A DNA stretch of 64,000 nt, taken from assembly GCF_004684345.1 (NCBI RefSeq), contig NZ_CP038469.1, positions 62,001-126,000 on the forward strand, read 5' to 3'. The position numbers and the translations under genes were made by a program. This stretch comes from Citrobacter tructae (GTDB lineage: Bacteria > Pseudomonadota > Gammaproteobacteria > Enterobacterales > Enterobacteriaceae). The notes beneath the pieces were generated by a model. That model was not told where the DNA came from, ran no database searches, and saw nothing but the letters and a program-made list of their open reading frames with translations. Every line of letters begins with the position of its first letter. The first letter of the stretch is position 1. This document shows positions 36,433 through 45,104 of this stretch, piece after piece.

Positions 36433-36447
36433 TGTGTAAGTTACAAA

Positions 36448-37710
36448 TTAAATAATCCCCAGTGCACGTTTACCGTGAATATTTAAATCATCCAGCGTGA
36501 AGCGTCCTTCCCAGTTTGTTTCGTAATCTTCACGCGGGAAATCACCCGGCGATACACCTTTTTCCAGCGCGGCCTTCACCTTATGTGCATAGGCGAGATT
36601 CTTCTCACACATCGGTGCGGCGGGGATGTACATCACGTTACCCCAACCCTGTTGATTCTCAACCGGCGCAACGGAATGGATCACATCGCAATGCCACCAC
36701 ACGGAATCGCCGGCATCCAGTTGCGGAATGCTGGTTAACGCTTCGATCAACAACGGATGCCATTGCTGTGAAATTGGCAGCACTCGTCCGGGTGCGACGC
36801 CGCACAGCTCATCTTCCGGGACATCGTCAAGCAGCGGGCGTAACAGTACATAAGCCATCGCTTCAGGAATGGGAACCACATGCAGTAACCCTTGGCCCGG
36901 CAACATATCGGAAAGTGCCGTCCAACCCTGGAAGGTGCGAAACACGGAACACTTAGTGGTGTTATCGACCGTATACTCTTCGACATCGGTACGATGTGCC
37001 GCATGCCACGGATCGTAATCGGCCAGATTACCGTTAAAGACAGAGGCAAAAACGCGCTGGTACGCCGGAAGCAGCCAGCGCTCCAGCGCGCCGGAGTCAG
37101 TATGCGCCCCGAGGCCTTTGGAAGTGGTTCCTGGTGGACGGCGGCGGATACGGTCAGGATAGATTACGCTGACGTCTGGGTTAAACCACTGTTTACCTTC
37201 ACTTTCATAGGTCCACAGGTGATTAAGGAACGACTGTGCGTTAGCCATTTCTTCACTCTGGCGGGCCTGCATTTGCGCCTGTGACCAGTAGATCGGGTAG
37301 ATTTCAGGGCGCGAGGCGCTCAGGGTACCGAAGAAGTTATCGCCGGGCCCTTTGTAAACTTCATCAAAATGGTTGCGATCCAGGTAATCCAGCATCGACT
37401 GATCCCATGCCAGCGCCTGCTCGCGGGGGAAATGGCCCTTAATGACCGCACATCCGCGACGTCTAATCTCTTCTCGCTGCTCTGCGCTCACGCGGCCCGC
37501 TTTGATATCGGCATAAGATAATATCGGCCAGACCGGAGCACCTTGCGCTTTGAGCGCGTTGATCTCCGCCACGCGGGTGGCAATGGTATCGCTAAGCTGA
37601 CTGAAGATTTGCTGGACGTCACCAAGCTGTGTCCGCAATTCCTGCTTCATCTGACGGATCGCTGCTTTGTGATCGGCAGGTAACGTGTCGCTGGTAAAAG
37701 TAAGAGCCAT
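36448..37710 (-). CDS. ybiU: YbiU, DUF1479 protein, probable Fe(II)/2-oxoglutarate-type oxygenase
   Basis: The 420 residues match E. coli YbiU from MALTFTSD. LGAHTDSGALERW supplies an HxD pair and SVWWHCDVIHSVAPVEN a distal histidine, the iron triad of cupin-type 2-oxoglutarate oxygenases. E. coli YbiU has that fold in a structural genomics entry as I recall, but its substrate is unknown. The start uses the GAGGTGG ribosome site; two more codons upstream (MV) are open. An operator-like repeat lies 17 bases upstream and is shared with ybiV and ybiY-fsaA. Confidence 0.9.
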   Translation of the reverse strand: MALTFTSDTLPADHKAAIRQMKQELRTQLGDVQQIFSQLSDTIATRVAEINALKAQGAPVWPILSYADIKAGRVSAEQREEIRRRGCAVIKGHFPREQALAWDQSMLDYLDRNHFDEVYKGPGDNFFGTLSASRPEIYPIYWSQAQMQARQSEEMANAQSFLNHLWTYESEGKQWFNPDVSVIYPDRIRRRPPGTTSKGLGAHTDSGALERWLLPAYQRVFASVFNGNLADYDPWHAAHRTDVEEYTVDNTTKCSVFRTFQGWTALSDMLPGQGLLHVVPIPEAMAYVLLRPLLDDVPEDELCGVAPGRVLPISQQWHPLLIEALTSIPQLDAGDSVWWHCDVIHSVAPVENQQGWGNVMYIPAAPMCEKNLAYAHKVKAALEKGVSPGDFPREDYETNWEGRFTLDDLNIHGKRALGII

Positions 37711-37727
37711 AACCACCTCGCATTAAC

Positions 37728-37739
37728 TTTCATTCGAAA
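37728..37739. promoter_or_regulatory. Shared operator core, copy A (ybiU)
   Basis: TTTCATTCGAAA on the plus strand reads TTTCGAATGAAA on the ybiU strand, an inverted repeat TTTC-N4-GAAA. Flanking bases extend similarity to copy C (AACTTTCATTCGAAACT). It lies 17 bases before the ybiU ATG, close enough to the start for repression. Confidence 0.68.
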
Positions 37740-37984
37740 CTGATTTATCTTGCAAGTGATAATATAGGTTAAAAATAAGTTAATGCAAATTTAAAAAAAC
37801 AATATGGCACACGTGGAGGAAATTGGACGTTTTGCCTGATTTGACATGAAAATGGAGGTTGACGGGGAAAAAACGTTAACCAGCAACCAGGGGGGCTATC
37901 TATACTTCTTTCCTCAGTGACATTTCGCCCACTAAAGACCGGAACAAAGAGGATGGGCCTGGTCTAACAAAAGGACATTTTTCA

Positions 37985-39916
37985 ATGGAAAGAAAAGGAA
38001 CGCTTCATCTCTTTACCGTTCCAGTCTGCATTCTGATTTATGCGTTCTGGCAGTGCTGGCGGGTAGCTGATGATATCAATGGCGTTGGAGAGGCGAATCT
38101 CCGGTTGATACTGGCGATGTTGGCGATAGCGCTTGCCGGCGCGGCTTTAGCTGTAGTGGGGATGGCAGTGGGGTTATGTAAGACTAGCGCCCGCGCTTCG
38201 CGACATTCCCAGAGTACCCTGATTCGCACATTTACGCGCTGTCGACGGTTGTTGCCCTTTGTGATGGCTACAGAAATTATAGTCTGTGGTTTGGCCGTTA
38301 TTTGCCTGGCGTTATCGGAAGTTATCTGGATTTTGTCGCATATCGGTGGGGCGGGTGGTTTCAAACTTGTGGCGATCATCCTGATTGCCGCCGGCGCCAT
38401 TTTCTGGATGCTATTAAAAAGTCTGGCTTCCATCAAACGCTGTTTCACCCTCTTTCAACTTGATGATACAGACATTTGCGGGGTGAATGTCACCGCAGAG
38501 AATAACCCAGCGCTATGGCAATGGATACGTGACATCACCCGGCGTGGGGAACTGATCGTACCTGACAATATCGTGGTCGGTTTTTTTGACGGCTTCTTTG
38601 TCACCGCCAATGCCGTTCAAATTGAAGATGGCAAGCGATTGACGGGCAATACACTCTATTTGCCGCTAACGTCGATGGCGTTTCTGGATGAAGCGGAAAC
38701 GGCTGCGGTGATTGGTCACGAACTGAGTCATTTTACAGGAGAGGATACGCAGTATAGCCTGCGTTTCGCTCCGCTGTATGCCGGTATCCAAAACAGCCTT
38801 GAACATATGGCGAACAGCTCGCAGGGGTTTTCCTGGCTTGATCGCATAGTACTGCGCCCGTCGCTGGATATGGGACTCTGGTTTTTGCAGAACTTCCATG
38901 AAACGGTCAGTGACTGGAGCCGAATCCGTGAATATACGGCTGATGGTATCGGAGCAAAGATTTCTTCTCCCGCTGCGTTCGCATCGGCATTACTGCGTAT
39001 ATCAGCGCTGGATGTACCGGTTTCCCGATTTATTGAGGACCTTTTGCACGGGCGAGTGACCAGCGCGAACTGGCTTGCCGATCTGCTTTCTACGCTGCAG
39101 GATATTGGGCAGCTTGAGCCGCATAACAGTCTCGATAATGAAATAGCGCATCCGATGGATAGCCATCCGACGACACGTGAACGCATTGCGGCACTGGCGG
39201 TGCCGCTGGACGGTGAACTGTTGACGCGGGCTGCCCGGCCGGTCGTAAAAGATGACAACGCGTTTTTCCGTGGGTTATTCACCGATGCGGATGCTTTGAG
39301 CGCATCGCTTTCACGCACTATGTCGGTAAAAATTGCCTCACAACGCGAAGTTTATCGCCAGGCGCTTGAAGCCGAAGCCGGGTTGGCAACAGAATCGGTG
39401 GCGCTGTGGATGAGTGCTAAAGGGCCATGGTATATGATTGTTGCAAGCTTTTTGCTGCTGTCGGGCGGTGGGGCTTTGCTGCTGTTCAAGACGGTCAGCG
39501 TGTGGTGCTGGTTGATTCCTTTAGGTGGAATCGCCTTTGGGCTGTTGGGCATTGCCACCTTACGGCGAACGTGGCAGCCGCTGCTGGTGTTGACGCAGGA
39601 CGCGATCACCAGTCCGTGGTTGCCTCAGCCGTTACCGCTTAACTATATTTCCAGCTATAACCTGACGATTATTTCCAGTTCGATGACGATTGAATTCTTC
39701 ATTAACGACGAATATCAACCGAATATCACCACCAAACGGTTTATGCAGGTTATTCGGTTTAATCCGAAAAAACATGCGGTTGCGATTGTGGTGGCCGGTG
39801 ATTTGTTACGCCAGCAGGAAGAGGGAAAAGTTAAGCTGGATGCTCAAGCATTACTGGAGCTTATCGGGCAATACATTGCGTCTTCCTATGCTCGCGCTGA
39901 GCTAGAGGATTTCTGA
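37985..39916 (+). CDS. M48-family membrane metallopeptidase
   Basis: The 643-residue protein has helices at about residues 9-28, 38-62, 88-115 and 125-146, then a cytoplasmic or periplasmic catalytic domain with the zinc motif HELSH (245-249) and third ligand Glu316 in EYTAD, and a further helix pair near 480-530. SHPTTRERI is the downstream M48 motif. M48 enzymes such as HtpX cleave damaged membrane proteins. This one is longer than HtpX (about 290 residues), BepA and LoiP. It has no counterpart here in E. coli K-12 as I remember it. AAAGGA precedes the ATG. No partner gene is adjacent. Confidence 0.85.
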   Translation: MERKGTLHLFTVPVCILIYAFWQCWRVADDINGVGEANLRLILAMLAIALAGAALAVVGMAVGLCKTSARASRHSQSTLIRTFTRCRRLLPFVMATEIIVCGLAVICLALSEVIWILSHIGGAGGFKLVAIILIAAGAIFWMLLKSLASIKRCFTLFQLDDTDICGVNVTAENNPALWQWIRDITRRGELIVPDNIVVGFFDGFFVTANAVQIEDGKRLTGNTLYLPLTSMAFLDEAETAAVIGHELSHFTGEDTQYSLRFAPLYAGIQNSLEHMANSSQGFSWLDRIVLRPSLDMGLWFLQNFHETVSDWSRIREYTADGIGAKISSPAAFASALLRISALDVPVSRFIEDLLHGRVTSANWLADLLSTLQDIGQLEPHNSLDNEIAHPMDSHPTTRERIAALAVPLDGELLTRAARPVVKDDNAFFRGLFTDADALSASLSRTMSVKIASQREVYRQALEAEAGLATESVALWMSAKGPWYMIVASFLLLSGGGALLLFKTVSVWCWLIPLGGIAFGLLGIATLRRTWQPLLVLTQDAITSPWLPQPLPLNYISSYNLTIISSSMTIEFFINDEYQPNITTKRFMQVIRFNPKKHAVAIVVAGDLLRQQEEGKVKLDAQALLELIGQYIASSYARAELEDF

Positions 39917-39933
39917 CGAGATGGGTGGCGTAC

Positions 39934-39960
39934 AAATACCGGAGCTAAGCTCCGGTATTT
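39934..39960. terminator. Bidirectional terminator between M48 peptidase and ybiV
   Basis: A perfect 13-bp inverted repeat (AAATACCGGAGCT and its complement around one base) lies between the convergent genes, with a weak T run on each side. Confidence 0.75.
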
Positions 39961-39961
39961 G

Positions 39962-40777
39962 TCAGGCGTTAAACGGCGAGGTGTTATCGAGTACGGACTG
40001 GATCACGTTCAGTGCGCCCTGATGATTGTTGTCATCGGTCTGATAGCGGGCAATCGCTTTAATGCTGTCGGCGGCATTTGCCATGGCGAAAGAGTAGTGC
40101 GCCATTTTCAGCATTTCCGCATCGTTACCGCTGTCGCCAATGGCAACGACATTCTGTGGCGACAGGTTCCAGCGTTTTAGCAATCGGCTGATGCCATTGG
40201 CTTTATGTAAACCAGGAATGATCAGATCGATAAAACCAAAACCGCTGGTGACGGGCTTCATAATACCGTCCAGTGAGCTATGTAAGTGGTCGATAACTAA
40301 CGGGATTTTCGCATCAGGCAGATTTAGCGAGAACTTGAACAGCACATCATCAATGTCCTGATAGTCCGTCACGGGTTTCAGGCGATGATAGTGTTTTGAC
40401 ATCAACGCGACAAAGGACTCCGGGGCATTTTTGCTAACGTAGGCGCTTTTCAGTCCACAGGCCACAAAGTTCAGTTGCTTATCTTTTAGCAGTTCACCAA
40501 TGACAATGCGGGATTCGTGGTGGGTAAGTTCGCCGTGAAAAAGCTGTTTGCCGTGTTCATACACCAGCGCGCCGTTCTCTGCGACAAAAGAGATCTCGTC
40601 TTTGAGTTGCGGGAAAAAGGAGATGAGCTGGTAATACTGGTTGCCGCTGGCCACGACAAATTCAATATCTCTTTTTTTCAGTTCCTGGTACTGCGACATA
40701 AATCGCTGGCGATCGTACTGCTTGGCATCGTCGAGAAAAGTTCCGTCCATATCGGTGACGATAACTTTGATGGTCAT
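39962..40777 (-). CDS. ybiV: YbiV, HAD-family sugar phosphatase
   Basis: These 271 residues equal E. coli YbiV in length. HAD motif I is DMDGTFLDD (Asp9 nucleophile, Asp11 acid), motif II VASGNQYY, and motif IV AIGDSGNDAEML. The Cof-type cap domain spans about 85-185. E. coli YbiV dephosphorylates sugar phosphates such as fructose-1-phosphate, ribose-5-phosphate and erythrose-4-phosphate. A copy of the shared operator lies 67 bases upstream. Confidence 0.93.
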   Translation of the reverse strand: MTIKVIVTDMDGTFLDDAKQYDRQRFMSQYQELKKRDIEFVVASGNQYYQLISFFPQLKDEISFVAENGALVYEHGKQLFHGELTHHESRIVIGELLKDKQLNFVACGLKSAYVSKNAPESFVALMSKHYHRLKPVTDYQDIDDVLFKFSLNLPDAKIPLVIDHLHSSLDGIMKPVTSGFGFIDLIIPGLHKANGISRLLKRWNLSPQNVVAIGDSGNDAEMLKMAHYSFAMANAADSIKAIARYQTDDNNHQGALNVIQSVLDNTSPFNA

Positions 40778-40844
40778 ATCTGCTCCTGGTATTTACTGCA
40801 ACCAGAAACATTCTAATAACAATGTGACCTGTAGCACAAATTTA

Positions 40845-40856
40845 TTTCATTCGAAA
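40845..40856. promoter_or_regulatory. Shared operator core, copy B (ybiV)
   Basis: TTTCATTCGAAA again occurs, identical over 12 bases to copies A and C (as reverse complement). It lies in the gap between ybiW and ybiV, 67 bases upstream of ybiV on its strand. The extended context is TTATTTCATTCGAAACTAAA. Confidence 0.68.
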
Positions 40857-40892
40857 CTAAAATGCCCGGCAGGCGAAAATGCCCCCGGGCAA
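40857..40892 (-). terminator. Probable terminator of ybiYW
   Basis: On the minus strand a GC-rich stem TGCCCG/CGGGCA with inner pairing GGC/GCC is followed by TTTTAG, 6 bases after the ybiW stop. The T run touches operator copy B. Confidence 0.75.
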
Positions 40893-40897
40893 TGGGA

Positions 40898-43330
40898 TTA
40901 CAGCATATGTTCGGTGCGGGCGATGATATCGTCCTGAGCATCCGGAGACAGCGCGGTGAAGAAGGCTGAGTAGCCAGCCACACGCACCACCAGATCACGG
41001 TATTGATCCGGGTGTTTTTTCGCTTCCAACAGCGTTTCGCGCGAAACGATGTTGTACTGAATATGCCAGCCTTTGTGCTCTTCAAAGAAGGTGCGCAGCA
41101 GGAACATCAGCTTCTGCTTATCAGATTCATTTTCCAGCGTGGCCGGATTCAGCTTCTGGTTTAACAGCACGCCACCGAGGATCGCACTGGTCGGCAGTTT
41201 GCCCACTGAGCCAATCACCGCCGTTGGGCCGAGGTGGTCGGTACCGGATGCCGGGCTTGCGCCTTCCGCCAGCGGGGTATGCGCTTTACGGCCATCCGGC
41301 GTTGCCATCGTTGCGGCGCCAAACGGCACGTTTGCTGAGATGGAAGAGGTGCCGGCATAGTAATTGCCACCGACCGGGCCGCGACCGTAACGCGGGTTAT
41401 GATACTGCTTCAGCTCATCGATATAGGTCTGATAAGCGCGGGCCAGTAGGGTATCGACGCTGTCATCATCGTTACCGTATTTCGGTGCGCCGTTGATTAA
41501 ACGCTGGCGCAGTTGTTCATGAGTGAGGCCATTGAAGTCATCCGCCAGCGCAGCCGCCAGCTGTTGCTGACCGATAATACCCTGATCGAAGATCAATTTT
41601 TTCACAGCTGCCAGACTGTTACCAAGGTTAGCAATGCCGACCTGCAAACCGGATACCCAGTCATATTTTGCGCCGCCTTGCTTAATACTCTTCGCCCGCT
41701 CAATGCAATCATCCACCAGCGCTGAGCACAGGATGTCGTGGACGTTTTCTTCCAACATGGTATCGACTACATACTCAATCTCGATGGATTTGCGTGTGTA
41801 GTAGCGGATCTGCGTGTCCCAGGCCGCCATCACTTCATCGAAGTTATGGAAGTTACCGGCAGAGAGCGCTTTTTCCTGTGGCAGGAATACTTTACCGCTG
41901 GTGGCATCGCGGCCGCCTTCCAACGCGGCCAGCATCACACGAGCAAAGTTAATAAAGCTCATGCCAGTGCAGCGATAGCCCCATTTGCCGCCAACGGCGG
42001 TTTCGATGCAGCCAATGGCCGCATAGTCGTAAGCGTCCTGCGGCTCAATGCCCAGCTTAATGAATTCCGGAATGACTATTTCATCGTTGTTAAAGGCTGG
42101 CATTCCGAAGCCGCAGCGGATGACCTGCACGCAGGCATCAAGGAAATCGTTACTCATTCCGGCGTGATAACGCACGCTGAGATTCGGCTGGGTGGAACGC
42201 AGACGACCGCAGGATTCCAGAATGGCGTAGGAGAGCGGGTTGACGGCATCCATCGGCTGACCGTTGACCAGATTCTGGCCGCCGATAGTGACGTTTTGAT
42301 ACAACGGGCTGCCTGCTGAGGCTTTCGAGTGAGAGCCGGAGCGGATTTTGTTCACTTCCAGCAGCTTCAGCCAGCAGCTGTGCAGCAGCTCAATGGCGTG
42401 CTCGCGGTCGAGACTCTGGTTCAGCTCCACATCGCGACGATAGAACGGGTAGAGATACTGGTCCATACGGCCAAACGACACCGAGTGGCCGTTCGATTCG
42501 ATTTGCAGGATCAACTGGATGAAATAGCACAGCTGCAGCGCCTGCCAGAATGTTTTTGGCGGTTCGTGGGCGATCACATCGCAGTTGTCTGCCATTGCCA
42601 GCAGCTCATCGCGACGGCTTTCACGGGTTTCAGTCGCCGCCATTTTACGCGCCAGGCTGGCGAAACGTTCGATATGCAGGCTGACGGCATCCAGCACAAT
42701 ATCAATCGCTTTCAGGAACTGATCGCCATGAAGGTCTTCCAGGCAGGTCAGGTTAATGCGGGAACGACGTTCATCGACTTTGTGGCGCAGCCCATCAATG
42801 CCTTTTTCAAGCAGCAGCGGGAAGTTCACCGCCAGGTGCGCATCGCCGGAGGTCATGTTGCCTTCTGCTTTGATGATGCCAGTTTCCAGCAGGCCTTTTT
42901 GTTCGTCGGTAAACATGCCGTAGCAGCGATCCTGCACGGTCTGACCACGCCACCACGGGCATATTTCATGCAGTACGCGCTTATTCTCTTCGCTGACCGC
43001 AAAGCCTGCACCAGGACGGTCGGCCAAATCGTCGATCTCTTTTTCAATCCACGACACGGTATATTCCGGGAAGATCGGTGCGGCACGGACTTCACTCGCC
43101 TGGTTACCGATAATCAACTCATCGTGTTTAATCCAGATGGTACGTTCCGCCAGATGGTGAGCCAGCGCCAGTGCGCGGCGTACCGGGATGGGTTTGTCCA
43201 GATGTTGCTGATACATCTCGGTATAGTGCTGGGCGCGCTCGGTACAAACTGGTGGTTTCACAATGTGGATCAGGGCCGTTTTATGCGCTTTAGTACGGTC
43301 GCTGAGTGTGTCCAGTTTCAGAGTCGTCAT
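40898..43330 (-). CDS. ybiW: YbiW (PflF), glycyl radical enzyme
   Basis: This 810-residue glycyl radical enzyme equals E. coli YbiW in length. The C-terminal RVAGYSAFFTAL carries the radical glycine (near 786), and the active-site thiyl cysteine lies in AIGCIETAVGG. It lacks the paired cysteines of pyruvate formate-lyase. E. coli YbiW has been reported to open the ring of 1,5-anhydroglucitol-6-phosphate to 1-deoxyfructose-6-phosphate, which FsaA then cleaves; that assignment is from the literature, not from this sequence. The enzyme needs anaerobiosis. It lies 5 bases after its activase ybiY. Confidence 0.94.
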   Translation of the reverse strand: MTTLKLDTLSDRTKAHKTALIHIVKPPVCTERAQHYTEMYQQHLDKPIPVRRALALAHHLAERTIWIKHDELIIGNQASEVRAAPIFPEYTVSWIEKEIDDLADRPGAGFAVSEENKRVLHEICPWWRGQTVQDRCYGMFTDEQKGLLETGIIKAEGNMTSGDAHLAVNFPLLLEKGIDGLRHKVDERRSRINLTCLEDLHGDQFLKAIDIVLDAVSLHIERFASLARKMAATETRESRRDELLAMADNCDVIAHEPPKTFWQALQLCYFIQLILQIESNGHSVSFGRMDQYLYPFYRRDVELNQSLDREHAIELLHSCWLKLLEVNKIRSGSHSKASAGSPLYQNVTIGGQNLVNGQPMDAVNPLSYAILESCGRLRSTQPNLSVRYHAGMSNDFLDACVQVIRCGFGMPAFNNDEIVIPEFIKLGIEPQDAYDYAAIGCIETAVGGKWGYRCTGMSFINFARVMLAALEGGRDATSGKVFLPQEKALSAGNFHNFDEVMAAWDTQIRYYTRKSIEIEYVVDTMLEENVHDILCSALVDDCIERAKSIKQGGAKYDWVSGLQVGIANLGNSLAAVKKLIFDQGIIGQQQLAAALADDFNGLTHEQLRQRLINGAPKYGNDDDSVDTLLARAYQTYIDELKQYHNPRYGRGPVGGNYYAGTSSISANVPFGAATMATPDGRKAHTPLAEGASPASGTDHLGPTAVIGSVGKLPTSAILGGVLLNQKLNPATLENESDKQKLMFLLRTFFEEHKGWHIQYNIVSRETLLEAKKHPDQYRDLVVRVAGYSAFFTALSPDAQDDIIARTEHML

Positions 43331-43335
43331 GGTTG

Positions 43336-44235
43336 TTATCCTCGTAGGGTCGCGGTTAAGCCTTTATGGCTGGCGTACTGCTGGGCAAATTCGAGCAGCG
43401 CAGGCGCATCAAGAGGTTTATCCGGGGCGTTGTAGGGTTGACTGAGTAAGTGGTATTTGTTGATGCCCAGGGTGTGGTAGGGCAAAAAATGAATCTCGCT
43501 GACGTGAAGTTCATCGGCGGTAAAATCGGTAATGGCTTTAATGGCCTCTTCGTTGGCGTTGAAACCCTGAATCAGCGGTACGCGAATAATCATTTTTTTA
43601 CCGGCAGCGGCCAGTTTTTTTAGATTTTCCAGCACGCGAGCGGCGTTGCCATCGGTCCACTGCTTAAACGGCGTATCGGCGACGTGTTTTAAATCGGCAA
43701 GAAACAGATCGATGTTCGCTAACGAAGGCTCAATATACTTCCACGGCACGTGCAGGCAGGTTTCGACCGCAGTATGAATGCCCGCATCGTGGCTGGCTTT
43801 GAACAACGCCGCAGCCAGCTCCGGCTGCATAAACGGTTCACCGCCGGAAAGCGTTATCCCGCCATCGCTGCGGTCGTAGAAGGGTTTATCGCGCAGCACG
43901 GTGGACATGATCTCCTCCACGCTTTTTACTTCACCGCAGACGGTAAGCGCCTGGGTTGGGCAGCAGTGGGTCAGCGCGGTGAGAGTCTCATCGGTCAGTT
44001 TTTCGCGATGAATAAGCAGGCCGCTCAGCGCTCGCTCAATAACGTCAGGTGCAGCCTGAGCACACAGGTCACAGCCGTCCAGACAAAGGCGAGCGTCGTA
44101 CAGCAGATCCTGTGTACGGGCACGACTCTCCGGGTTCTGGCACCAGCGACAGCCCAGGGAGCATCCCTTAAGGAACACTACGGTACGGATACCGGGACCA
44201 TCGTGGGTGGAATAACGCTGGATATTGAAAATCAT
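43336..44235 (-). CDS. ybiY: YbiY (PflE), glycyl radical enzyme activase
   Basis: The 299-residue radical SAM protein has Cys25-x3-Cys29-x2-Cys32 (GCSLGCRWC) for the SAM-binding 4Fe-4S cluster, and a cysteine-rich insert (CLDGCDLC, HCCPTQAL, about 52-95) like the extra clusters of activases for non-PFL glycyl radical enzymes. GGEPFMQPEL is the SAM-contacting motif. It installs the glycyl radical on YbiW. It is the first gene of the ybiYW operon, with operator copy C 37 bases upstream and fsaA divergent. Confidence 0.95.
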   Translation of the reverse strand: MIFNIQRYSTHDGPGIRTVVFLKGCSLGCRWCQNPESRARTQDLLYDARLCLDGCDLCAQAAPDVIERALSGLLIHREKLTDETLTALTHCCPTQALTVCGEVKSVEEIMSTVLRDKPFYDRSDGGITLSGGEPFMQPELAAALFKASHDAGIHTAVETCLHVPWKYIEPSLANIDLFLADLKHVADTPFKQWTDGNAARVLENLKKLAAAGKKMIIRVPLIQGFNANEEAIKAITDFTADELHVSEIHFLPYHTLGINKYHLLSQPYNAPDKPLDAPALLEFAQQYASHKGLTATLRG

Positions 44236-44270
44236 AAGCGGCCTCTTATCTTTCGTATAAAGATTAAATT

Positions 44271-44286
44271 ACTTTCGAATGAAAGT
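44271..44286. promoter_or_regulatory. Shared operator, copy C (ybiY-fsaA)
   Basis: ACTTTCGAATGAAAGT is a 16-base inverted repeat with 6-bp arms ACTTTC/GAAAGT. Its centre matches copies A and B exactly over TTTCGAATGAAA. It lies 37 bases upstream of ybiY and 83 upstream of divergent fsaA, and could control both. Confidence 0.72.
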
Positions 44287-44367
44287 TATATTGACGTGCG
44301 TCAACTAACCGCGCGGTTTCGTCGTGCTACCTTTAATTCATGCTAATTATTCGTTTGAGGACAGGTT

Positions 44368-45030
44368 ATGGAACTCTATTTGGATACATCTGATGTTGAT
44401 GCGGTCAAAACTCTGGCGCGTGTTTTTCCGCTGGCAGGGGTGACCACTAACCCAAGCATTGTGGCGGCAGGTAAAAAGACGCTGGAAGTGTTACTGCCGC
44501 AATTGCAGGAAGCGATGGGCGGGCAAGGCCGTCTGTTTGCGCAGGTGATGGCGACGACCGCTGAAGGGATGGTCAGTGACGCGCGTAAACTACAGGCAAT
44601 CATTCCGGATATCGTGGTGAAAGTACCGGTCACAGCAGAAGGTCTGGCGGCAATTAAGTTACTGAAAGAAGAAGGGATCCCGACGCTGGGTACTGCGGTC
44701 TACGGTGCAGCGCAGGGACTGCTGGCGGCGCTGGCAGGGGCGGAATACATTGCGCCATACGTTAACCGAGTGGATGCTCAGGGCGGCGATGGCATCCAGA
44801 CTGTGACCGATCTGCAGAATTTACTGAAAATGCATGCTCCGCACGCCAAAGTACTGGCAGCCAGTTTCAAAACACCACGTCAGGCGCTGGACTGCCTGCT
44901 GGCCGGCTGCGAGTCCATCACACTGCCGCTGGATGTCGCTCAACAGATGATTAGCTCTCCAGCCGTTGATGCTGCCGTGGCGAAGTTCGAACATGACTGG
45001 CAGAGCGCGTTTGGACGTACGTCGATTTAA
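44368..45030 (+). CDS. fsaA: FsaA, fructose-6-phosphate aldolase
   Basis: The 220-residue protein matches E. coli FsaA. It is a transaldolase-like barrel with Schiff-base Lys85 in VVKVPVTAEG. It splits fructose-6-phosphate into dihydroxyacetone and glyceraldehyde-3-phosphate and, as reported for E. coli, cleaves 1-deoxyfructose-6-phosphate made by YbiW to hydroxyacetone and glyceraldehyde-3-phosphate. It is divergent from ybiYW with a shared operator between them. GAGGACAGGTT precedes the start. Confidence 0.96.
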   Translation: MELYLDTSDVDAVKTLARVFPLAGVTTNPSIVAAGKKTLEVLLPQLQEAMGGQGRLFAQVMATTAEGMVSDARKLQAIIPDIVVKVPVTAEGLAAIKLLKEEGIPTLGTAVYGAAQGLLAALAGAEYIAPYVNRVDAQGGDGIQTVTDLQNLLKMHAPHAKVLAASFKTPRQALDCLLAGCESITLPLDVAQQMISSPAVDAAVAKFEHDWQSAFGRTSI

Positions 45031-45042
45031 GTGGAATGCTGA

Positions 45043-45104
45043 CCCGGCCTACGACTCTTGCTTTGTAGGCCGGATAAGATAACGCCATCATCCGGCAATA
45101 TTAC
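45043..45104. repeat. REP/BIME repeat between fsaA and moeB
   Basis: Two inverted REP units (CCCGGCCTACG near 45043 and GTAGGCCGGATAAG near 45066, with CATCATCCGGCA near 45088) lie between the convergent genes fsaA and moeB. The 3' unit runs up to the moeB stop. Confidence 0.82.

Noticed and set aside
42329..43435. 368-codon plus-strand frame
   Set aside because: It is antisense to ybiW, which has all glycyl radical motifs. The frame is a GC-skew shadow with no ribosome site or family resemblance.
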